Origin: Antedon bifida
Taxonomy: Eukaryota; Echinodermata; Crinoidea; Comatulida; Antedonidae
DNA length: 64,000 nt
Assembly (NCBI GenBank): GCA_963402885.1
Contig: OY727098.1
Span: 17,470,717-17,534,716 of the forward strand
Direction of reading: 5' to 3'
The translations under genes and the position numbers were made by a program. Shown here piece by piece: positions 27,001 to 39,000 of the stretch; positions within the stretch are counted from its first letter, which is position 1; each line of letters begins with the position of its first letter. The notes beneath the pieces were generated by a model. That model was not told where the DNA came from. It saw only the letters and a program-made list of their open reading frames with translations, and searched no databases.

Positions 27001-30000
27001 TTTACTGAAACAGAACAAATTTTATTTTAATACTGACTGTTTCACAATTAAATTAATTGGAATGGAATAATAAATAGATCACAACAAGCATTTAAACTAC
27101 ATTTGCTGTAAAGGGAAAGATTTTGTGGGTATTTTTATTCTAATAAAATGATCAATCACCATTAGTAAAGTAATTAAAGGTTATCACGATTATGAAGTAA
27201 TATGAACCGAAAGGTGTGTTTTTATTATCTTTGGAATGTTTTGTACATAATTATATCAATATATAGATAGTACACAGTAAAGAGCACTAACCCGCCCTAC
27301 CTTTGGATGTACTGTGTTAGTCAACAATTTACCTACTAATTTATAGCATTGTTACTCAAATTATGTGCGTAGAAACAGTAGAAACCTTTTCAATTAAACT
27401 ATGGTAGCTACACTTTACAATTATAGAATAGCTTGCAATAATAGATACACAATAAAGTGCTGCCGTCCTACCTATTATACTGTTGTCAACAATTTAGTTA
27501 CTATTTGTTGTTACTGTATTGGTCAACACTTTAGTTTGTTACCAATTTATAGAAGTGTTGCTAAAACTGTGTGTGTGGAAATAGTAGAAACTGTTCAATT
27601 TCACTATGTTGGCTACACTTTAGATTGAAATAACTTAGCAATAAAAATTATTGGTTTACAAGCAAGATGTACTTTTTGCTCTATTGCTTTTGCTTTATGC
27701 TCTTTGGTTCAAGTTTCTACCGATCTTCACGATCTGCAAGAATCTTAGTTTATCTCTAATTAACCCTGTTTGTGTACAAAATTAATGAATAGTCTTTTTT
27801 CAGTCACTTCTATTATGTTTCCATCGTCCTTATACAAAATACTGACAGAAGCATCATAAGATAAACTACTTACATTCACAGTCTGGTATCTGCTGGTTCC
27901 ATGTTCCCTTTGGAGTGCAAAGAACGAGGTTAGCTCCACCAGTAATCCTGTAACCTATCTCGCATGTAACTGCACAAGCTGAGTGGATCTGATTGCTACA
28001 CTCATTGATGAAGCTGCCATGCTCTGGAGGAAGCAGTGAAGGGCATCTGATAGCTATATAAAAAAGAAACAATAATTTATCAAAATTACAACTCGTGTTG
28101 TTGCAGTTTGGTGGCGTGTTGTCAGGAGAGTATACAAGGATCCTCTCATAAATTTTGTAGTAAATCTCAGTGGAAATGAACTGGAATTGTTCTGTGATTG
28201 TATTGCTTATTTTGAAAACATGATGTTTCAGAGTATCGCTTCATTTTCGGAAGAAAGGTCTCATCGACGGTGATACGCCATCGGGAGATTCGTGATCATT
28301 AAAGATCATCATTACAGACAGAAAACAGGAATATCTGTAGACCAATTTTGGTGGATGTGGTCTCATAAATGTGTGCCTCCTCTTATGTCACTTATCAGGA
28401 GATTATCATTGAAGATCATAGAGAGACAACAAGACATAAGTCTGTTAAGGTGTGTTTTAAATCTACTGGTTCCATTTTCTTATATGAAACATTAAATACT
28501 ACTAGCTCACCCACACATCTGCCACTAAGGTCCTCGGCATAGCCTTCGTCACATTTACAATCTATTATTGATGTACTTGCTATTGGACTTGAACGATAAG
28601 GCTGTGGACATGGTACACAGGTTCCAATACCTCCAGGAGAAGGCTCACTCTTATACGTATTGGTTGGACATGCTGAGATAGATACAAATAGACATTATAT
28701 TCAAATTTTGTTGTTGGTTGTAATGTATTGGTTTAAGTAAGTTAATAAGAATATACAGGTAAGAAACTATATAGTTTCTGTAAGAGATGGGGGAGTGGAG
28801 GGAGGTCATATGTTCAAATCCAAGCACCGGTAATTTTTATTTCGTGGTTTTCAACATGACATTTTCCAATAAAATCTTTTATCGAAATGTATTATTTATG
28901 AATATATAATTTACACATGATTTTTATACATTATATGCAAAATACCTTGGCATCCTCCCTTCAGACCAGTTCCAAAGTAACCAGCGGGACAAACGCATTC
29001 ATACTGCCCACTGATTGTACCACATTTGCATATTGCCTCAGAATCGCAACAATCTTCTCGTTCTTCACAATTTGTCACACATTTCTTGTTGTTCACTTTG
29101 ATATAATCTCCAGTCATCAAATCTAAAAAATGTACGATTGATTTCATAATTATTAATAATCGATTGATTAATTTTGATGTTAGTGAGGAGATGATAAGGG
29201 GTGTGGTTTTTCGGGATGCCGAGGAAGGTAAAAAAAAGACCAAAGGCAAGATTTTTCTACAGATTTCATAGATGTTGGGGCTACAAATAGAAATGAGTCG
29301 GATAAACAGATAACTGTCCCTTTAAGTGAGTGCTTAGAACGATAACATCACATTGATTGATACCAGACTCGTAATGATGATACTAAAAGAAGTGTGCGAA
29401 AGAGCCAAAGGTCAAATGTATCACATACAATTTTAACGTATTATATCCTTTTGGGGTTTCTATATGATATATGACAGCTTTCATTATTCATGTAATATTT
29501 TTACATTCATTTTTTCATTAAAACACTAACAATGTTATGCAAAAAAACCTCTTCAAGATAAGCAACAAACTTAATTAAAACTTATTCTCTCCTACTAATT
29601 TAGGCTACTGAAAGTCATTCATATCTGAAATTGAACCCGGGTCTTCTTCCTCTCCCTCTCTCATACTCCCTCTACTACCCATACCAGTGCCCAGAATACC
29701 TTCATATAATGCCCTTCGTGCCAACGATTCAAACTCTTCAAAATCTTGCAATATATAGCAATGTTCGTGTTTAGGTTCCGATGACATTTCAAACAATTCC
29801 CGGATGTTTCCATTTGATATGCCAAATGTGAATATCTCGACTCCCCTGTCGCGTAATTTTTTGGCCACTGATCGAGGGTCGCCGCCGTTTGAATAGCCAT
29901 CTGTTATCAAGAAAACAGCCTTTGTGGCCTCATTACGTGCCGTCTTCAAAATGCTCTGAAAATTAAATAATAATTATCCAATTTCAAAGAGAATTCAATA

Positions 30001-33000
30001 TCAAACTACCCCTATTAAGGAGACATTTTCGGGACGCAATGTATTGGGATTGGCCTTTCTCTTAGTTTTTCACATTAAAGTGTTGCCTAATAATAGCGGT
30101 GTCCCATTATTGATACATAGGCCTAATAATAGTATGTTCAGCAATTATTCCAATTCAAGCATAATCAATAATTTAAAAAGTATAATTTAAAACGTTAAAC
30201 GATATATATTATGTCATATACTGTTAAATTATCATTGCTGATGTAGGCCTGCATGATAATTTCATAATTATCTTGTCCGTGGCCTATATCTGACCTGTCT
30301 TGATTGCTATAGCAACGTAGCCTAAGATGATGCGTCCTCGGTTGTGAAAACATGGTTCGCTTCTTTCACATCATGACAAACTAGGCGTTTAAAAGGTTAA
30401 ATAACCAATTAAATTATAACGTACAAATCGCTCCCCAGACAACCAAACTTTCGCCAATTGGAAACAGACGTCAAATAAAATTAGCATAGACACGTTAAAT
30501 ATTTTGATAATTGTTCTCTGTCAACAGGACATTTTTAAACTTGAAGCAATTATTTTTAAATTAAATTTGGACAAAGAATTAACAATTGTTTTATTGATTT
30601 CGGCCTTATATTAACCGTTATTTAATTTATTTTAAACGTCCAAACTTTCTCATTTTCTTTCATAAACCAATGTTACGGTACGGTACTTTTTTTTTTTTTA
30701 TTCTCATTTGGTTTGATCTTTTAATCGATCGATTAATATGCCTACCTTATACATTGCGACTCTGTGATGATGTGTTATTTTACCTCGACGGTGCATTGAT
30801 TTAGGCCTATAGACCTGTGTATTTATCAGAAATAATAATTCTAATTTCAAGCAAGATCATTAAATTACGTATCAACATAAATGTGTTTTTATCTAATTTT
30901 TGGATTGATCGTAGTCGATATATTACGACACTATGTAATAGGTTGTACGACCCAAGATGCCTATAGAATATAACTTACGTATACGTTATCATGCCCCTTT
31001 GTTGATAGAATGTTGGAAATATTTGTCAATTCCAACATTATTAATCTGAGTACCCAATGTGTGTAAGTGAAAACAATGGGTATTGGAGTTTAATGATCAC
31101 AATTAAATGATACTTGTGGATAGTTGGCTCAGGAACAAGTTTATAGATTTAGGAAGGAAATATCTGGAGATTTGTTTATTAATTAAGCAAAACCTTTTCC
31201 GTTAACTGAAAAAATATTATACTGTACAGGTCAGCATGTTCACATCTTCTATATAAGCCATGCCCCGCATATTTAACCATAATAAAACAAAGAAGTTTAT
31301 AGGAAGAAATATGTGTGTAAACTTAATTTTTTTCCGGTAAATTATTACTATAATTGCTTCAGACATTGAGTAAAAAAACCATGCGCCAAATACATTAATT
31401 TTATTTAAGGGTTAGTTTGGCAAGGCAAGTTTTGTTACAAAACTACTGAAAATGACCATAACAAACAACTTTATTTTTACCATACAAATCAACTCCGAAA
31501 AGAAGTTAATAATTTAATTATCAGGCCATACTGTCGAAGAATAACAAGTAGTGGAAATAGATTTTAATTTTTAGTCCAACGCATAGATAAGGTTTAAATA
31601 CCTCTTGTTTTGGGTCCACTTTCAATAGGCCTACCATGATATGACCTTCGTGCTGTCCACGAAATGTTTTACAACTTTGTACTTTTGTTGTATTATTTGT
31701 TGTTATCAGTTCACTATAAATTCGCAACTTAGATATATTTCTGTTAGTTCTTTTAAAACCAAATTATTAACATTATCTCAATATTTATTTTTTAAATAAT
31801 TTTGATACTGAAAATGTGTGTCGTTGGTCGCTTTATTGTAGATGCTTTAATTGTAGAATGTAATTTTCTGTGCTCTGTTCTGGGTTGACCAACTATCATT
31901 GGTGTTTAGCACCTGTTTGGTCTTTCCTTGCCTTTTATATTTGTTTTGTCTTCTTTGTATTGTATATGGCAGAACATTGAATAAATAAAATAAGTAGTAC
32001 CAATTATCAACGCTTTTAAGCACGCTTTGCAGCATTCAATTTTACCCAATAAAATTGTTGTGGTCAAATAGGCCTAAATGATTCATATTGATTTGAATTA
32101 CTTATTTGAAGCGGTGTGTTATTTTTACATCATATCTGACGATATACTTATGTCGTTTCATTGTAGATCAGGAAATTCGAACACCTTTTGGTAGTTAAAG
32201 TAGGCTAGAGTGAAACTTTGTAGTCCCTTTTTTAAATACCTGATTCATAAACTTGTTCCTAATGTTCAGTCCATATAAGATTACAAAGCTTGTCAAATTG
32301 AAACATCCAGACCTTTCTTTGTTATGATTGGTCAGTGACTGAGGTACGCATGGAGCAGCGCGTACATTCAATCGAACTCATCTATTTTAAGTTACCTGAC
32401 CGGTTTAGCTTCATTCTTGCTGGTGAAACGTGGTGAAACGGTTGTTTTAAGGAACATTCTTTGCATTTGAAGCGTATTGAAATCATTACTTTGGGCTAGG
32501 CTGTTAAAGCTGAACTAATGAGTGTAATACATTGACTAAATGATGGACGGGTCAAAGTTCATCAAAATTTGCGTGCTTCCCCTTGGCGACAAAACACCCC
32601 GTTGGTTTGATTCGATTTGATAAGCTTTTCATTTATATTTTCTTCTACTGTATATTCCAGGCATGTTTCAGTTTATAACTTTTTCCCACAGAAGGATTGG
32701 TCAATTTGAAAATTGCAGTTTTAGGATTAATGAACTAATTAATTGAAATTATTGAACACTTTATACATTTTATTGTATTTACTGGCTATAATATTTTTTA
32801 ACGTTTTACGTCTCAAAAGACGTAAAACTCTTTCTTGTCCTATTTATCATTTATAGTTTTTTACGTTTTTTTTTTATGTCATGTTTATATGAAGGACATC
32901 AATACGTTTTGCACTATTCGTCGAGTTCATTGACGTAACTTTATACAGTCTTTATTGTTTTTTGTAACATGCGGTTTGTATAACATGAAAATATTACGAA

Positions 33001-36000
33001 TGACTAAATTAGTCTCAAATTAAAAGTCCAACCGCGGCTAGTGTTTAGATGTTTAGGCTAAGAAACCTTAGGTATTTAGTGTGGTATGTCGATACATTTT
33101 TGACTTGGTCTAGCTTTTGGTTGATGTTGCTTGCTGACGTATTTTTGACGTTCTTGATTTATACAATAATGTATTCCTTGTAGCCTGGCTACAACTATAT
33201 CCAGTCAGTGCATTCAAATTAGAATGTAGGCCTAATTACATTATGATTCGCCGATAAAAGTAGAGTTATCCCAAACTACAGCAGAAACGTATTGTGTTGT
33301 GTTGTATATTTATTTTATTGTTTCCTTGTTACTAGATGAAACTATAAAATAATTTTATAATCTTCTAAATAATATTTATCATATATTTTTTTCTTTTGGA
33401 AATTGTTAAGGGAGTACAATATAATGAATAAAATGTATATGCCTGTATAGACAATCAACGGTACTGAAAACATGAACTTGAATTTTGTTTCTGTTTGGGG
33501 CCACGTACTGAGATTTGGCTTTCCTCCTAAAGTTTCCTATGTCCTTTGTAAATCTTAGTTAAAGAGAGGATAATACGTTGTGGGTTATTTTAATAGCATC
33601 CCCGCTGAAATTTATTTTCTCACTAACGTGTTCAGACCGTCTGCCTGTGCAGTGGACACGGGGGTTAGACAATAGTGTTCATATTTAATGTCAAACACCT
33701 TCCCATGAGCCTGGGGTTGATGTTATGCCAGCATTTTGGCACACGCTGGGATGGATATTTTTATATCTTTGGTGATAGAGTCATAACCAAAGCTTGCTAT
33801 TTGAAACCTTCCATTAACTGACAGTCGTACGATTCAATCATGATTCGTTGATAAAAATAATGATAAAGTTTGCGATTTTTTCTTGCTTTTTGGGTCAATA
33901 CACAATCGTATTTGGTTGAGTTTGAGATGTATTAGATTTATCACCTGGAAAAACCTTTAAAGCTAACATGTACTCGATTTCATAAAATGTCTATCTTTTC
34001 TATGAATGTTTAGTTTCTGTTATTATCAATTAAGAATGTCATTTTATATCTTATTCATATTTGTGATTAGAGTACAGTTAGGCCTACCGATACCTTGTAC
34101 ACCGTATACACAGTAGACTTGTTAAGGACCAATATACCTAAATATTTCTAGGCTCATATTTTCTTTCATTTTACATGATTTCAACATCAAAATGTTCTTA
34201 TTTTGTTATTCTCACTAGAGGATAACCTATTGTTTTTTGTCTATATTCTTTTTTATAGTACAGTATCATTATTAAGAAATGTATTCTATCCGTGTATTCT
34301 TACTTTGTTGGCAATGTTTAGGAGATTGCACCCTACTATACATAAGCAGCCACTTGGAGCAACAGTCTTTTTGTTGTTTTCCCACCGTTTTTGCTTTAAA
34401 TAAAAATTGTATTCTACGATCACTTTTTATGCAATTCGTAAAATAACAGTTGAAGTTGAAGTTAATTAATTGTGGTTGCTGGCTACGGCGGTGATGTTAA
34501 GTTTCTTAATCCTTTGCAGCAAACATGAATTAAAATTGGTAAATAAATCTCTTAGAATAATGTCAAAATTATTCCGCGTCACTGGAGCTACAACGCTAAA
34601 GAAATGATGTATTGAATGACGCTAACAACGCAACTTCCTTGTTCACACGCAAAGGCGTACGATACGCCAGCCGTACGTCGTATACGTGTGAACATACCCA
34701 AAGTCAATTAACTGGTATTTTACTTACTTATAAACCAGTTAGTTTATATAACCATTTACAATGAACTAATACTTTACAAATATCACATCTTGGATAATCA
34801 ATAAAACAAAAATGTGAACAGAACAATAAGATACGCCAGCCTTACGTCGCATACGTGTGAACATACCCAAAGTAAAAGAACTGGTATTTATCAGACATCC
34901 AGTTAGTTTATATTAACTATTAAAATGAAATAATATTTTACAATATCACACGTAAACGTACAGAACAACTACTGTAATGTAATAGTCTTTCTCAACTACT
35001 GAAGAACCTGCAGTAATAAATAGCAGGCCTAGTTATACAGATATACATACTGAATAAGGGGTGTCAAGAAGGCTTATACTATATAATTAGTTGACACTAC
35101 AGAAATGAGATGGATGTTGAAAAGGGACGCCATGAAAAAGCGTATTAATGAGGAAAAAAAATTGCTTAAATGAAAAGTAAATAAGAAGATAGACTATCAC
35201 AATATAATGTATTTAACACGAGACGGAATGCAACTATGACACTTTCTAATACAAAATATAGAAATGATCGATTTATGAAATGTAACATGTTCAGTCTAAT
35301 CTCAATGATCAAGGTGTGGATAGGGTTTATGGCTGTTGTACCTATCCAGTTTTTTCTAGTTCTTTCAACATTATCTTAATTTGCTCGCCATGGGTAATCT
35401 GGTGATTTTGCATTATCAATGAGTCGGTTGTGGAAAGATTAATGATTGTGCCTTCTGTTATTCCTAAAACCTTAGTTTAAAAATTCCCGACATAAAAGGC
35501 TTTACACCCCTTATTCAGTATGTATATTTGTATAACTAGGCGTAGTACTAATATATTACTGCAGATTCTTCAGTAGTTGAGAAAGAATATTCCGTTAATT
35601 GTTCTGTTCACATTTTTGTTTTATTGATTATCCAAGATATGATATTTGTAAAGTATTAGTTCATTGTAAATGGTTATATAAACTAACTGGTTTACACGTT
35701 TGATGTAAAATACCAGTTATTTGACTTGGATATGTTCACACGTATACCACGTAATGGCGTATCGTACGGCTTTGCGTGTGAACAAGGAAGTTGCGTTGTT
35801 AGCGTCATTTAATACACCACTTCCTTGGCGTTGTAACCCAGGGACACTGAATAATTTTAACATTATTTCAAGAGATTTACCAAATTTAATTAATGTTTTA
35901 TTTATATTTACTTGCCCATTGAAAAGAAACTACTGGGCCCCATCTGCTAGTGTTAACCAAATTAAGTATGATCCGATGATCAAATTATATTTATGCGTCT

Positions 36001-39000
36001 ATATTGGCTCAGTACTCGTAAATATCATTCCCTTGACAAAAACCACTCCCTTCAAATATCAGCCAATATTTTTGGAATTTGGTCTAGACTAAAAAAATTA
36101 AATAATTCAGTAAATCACATGTATTCATAATTTATTAGTAGACCCAAGTGATCTGTATTATTTAATAAGTACAGTGTAAGAATATATCAATATTACTTAA
36201 ACATTTTAAATGTTACATTACTAATCACGTAGGCCTAATAACTGCCAACTTTTCGCGGAAATCGGAAGCTTTTAAATGTAGGATGTAAAATTGTACCGTT
36301 ATGAATTTAATCTCTAAGCAGTTATCGTATTTGATATTGCCATAAACCTTGACCAGTTTACATTATAGGTTACTTATTGATCACGTTCATTTAATGTTTG
36401 TTAATTTTAATTCTTTCAGTACACGTGACTCGGAATTGGCATACACCAGCATGCGCCAGCCCATTGCTGGGACTGTACCTAAGTTTGTCATCCAAAGGTA
36501 ACGGCACAACCGTAGACCCTAACCAAACCCTTAACATAACCTTCCATGTTACATTATCACATGTGATACACATGAGCTGCTGTTTTCCGGAATTTGCCTA
36601 GAGTATCTGTATATTTGTCATTGTATTGACAGGCTTACTGAAAATCAGGTGGTACTAGCGCAGAGTACAGTATACTTTACAACTTATCTACGGTGAACAT
36701 AAAACTGTTAAGATCATGTCAGACGCAATGCATTCCAAAATCATCAGAAATGTCGTCTTCATGAATTTCAATTTCTGATAGAAAGATGAGGAGAAGATTG
36801 GTGGATATGGTTTTTCATGTTTACATCCATCCACACACGGTTCTACACCAACGCAATAAACGCGTTTAATTTGCCTTAAAGCGTTACATTGAATGTATTC
36901 TCTAAAGAGTTTCATAGTAAAACACATAATTCATAAGCATTACAATATGACATGTCATAACATGAGCGTGTTTGGACAAATTCCCAATACATATCGTACG
37001 TTACTACTATTATTGACAATTGATGACATTCCAGAATTTTATTCTGTTATTAGTTTCAATTGACTAAAATGTAGTAGACATCCGAAGGGGTTTATAAAAT
37101 AGACGTCCAACCCGATGGTTCCTTGAAGTAATAAATCGTAAAAGAGAAACATTATTAGCTGTTAAACTTTGTCTAATGGTGCCAAAGGTTCATAGAGTTT
37201 AACACGTTGAAACGAGTATGTTTACTGTATACAGACTACAGTACTCTTTCTCTGTGCGTATAGTATAGTATCCACGTGCGTAGTGTGCGCTCGCCCTAAT
37301 TGCGCATATACACAATATTTGTTTGTGTATTTCTATTTCAATGTCAAAAGTTCAAACGTTTGAAATTTGCATGGCCACGTGCCATACTACACTTGTGAGA
37401 TTAATGTGGGAATGTGCATGTAGAGTATGATGATGTGTTCCATTTCAGCCAATCAAAATAGAGATAATAATTTTTGAATTATGAATTTATAATTTATTTA
37501 TAACTTTCCTCCTTTCTGTAAACTAATGTTATTTAGGTGAAACATGTGCCAGCCTCAAACGAATGTGACTAAACCGCATCCGGAATTATCCATAAATCAT
37601 ACTATTAATATTGAGCGTCAATGAACAGGTTGATAATGATCGGCTGATATGGTGTGATGTGATCATATGATTTACATAATCCCGCGGGTTTTTTTTATAA
37701 ATCACCGTGTTACGATAAACTATGATTTTTTTTAATAATTGAATTATGTTTACTATGCCTACGCATTATTTTACGACGATTTGTATTTAATACGCATGTA
37801 GAGAAACATTTTGCGTGAAAGTTTTGTTTATCTAAACATTTTTATAAGAACCAGGTTATCTTCGCCCTGGCAAAGATATCTCTTGTTTGTTTCCGCTGGT
37901 CCCACATAATAATACCGATATTCGTATTTCTTAAGAAAACAAAAAGTCAACGAATAGGCCTATAACTTTAGTGCAGTACTGCCGAATCCATGATGTTTGC
38001 AGTTTTCGATCCTTCACTTTCCTTGAATTTGTTGGTAATTCAAGATTTCGTTACTAGAAGATGTTTTTAAAAATATTTCGAATTGCATATCTAGTGTCAA
38101 TCATTTTCTGTATTTATATGGGTTTTTTTTTCAAACTACACGATCCTATTTTTTCTAAAATTGGTTTATTAGCTTTGTGAATTCAAAGAATGATGTTTCC
38201 AATATGTTTCGCAATACTTTTACATTTTGGTATTTAATGTCTGTGAAATTGCTGTTTGTTTTTCTGTTGGTATCACATAATATATATGTATAGTTGTATG
38301 CAAATGATACATAAATAAATTATGTTTAAGACGATATGTTAAAACCAGCGGGACGTCTAATACTTGCGGTGTAGATTACTTGAAATCAGTACCGTACCAC
38401 ACGTTAGATTTGGGCAATTCGACTGGTAAATTCGATTGTAAAAACTTCTTATTTCTATTCGTCCTCAGTGATTCATTCAAAGTTTAGCTACGAACGTACT
38501 CCTGCGTACGTACTTTGTAAATTGTAGTTATTTCGTTTGTAAGACTAAGAATATTTATATATTGTTTGAAGGTTTGCATGGCGAAATCAAATGTTTATAT
38601 AAAGTTTGCGGTACACCACGTATATTTGTATTAGTTCTGAAAAGAACTGTAGAAGAAGATTTAGTTATTTCCGTTTATGGTCCTAAATTCTTTACTGATG
38701 CCAACCTGAAGAATTCACGTTCTTAACGAACTATAACTCTACTAGCACAATAAGCATTGTCTACACTATCAAATTTATATGAAAAAAAATGTGATGTACA
38801 GTGTACCCATTTATGGACATGATGATGTCATATCACTACCATATTTGGGCATATCACTACCATATTTGGGAACATCACACTGTTTTTGTCAAACTTTAAA
38901 TTGATTGATTAAGATTTCATCTGAATTTATTATTCGTAGTATCTCTGCTGAGTGCATGTATTGCATAACATGTCGTTGAATGTATACTTATTATTATTTA

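Noticed and set aside
28747-28850. B-box-like GTTCAAATCC suggesting another SINE
   Set aside because: No A box or tail could be found at the right spacing.
29605-29699. Continuation of the VWA frame to a stop ([13 protein letters not shown]...)
   Set aside because: A phase-1 donor at 29698..29700 gives the family-like ALYEDL junction with exon 3, so this part is intronic.
35721-36092. Open frame of 123 codons, plus strand
   Set aside because: It lies partly inside the right arm of the foldback element; no family motif and no splice context.
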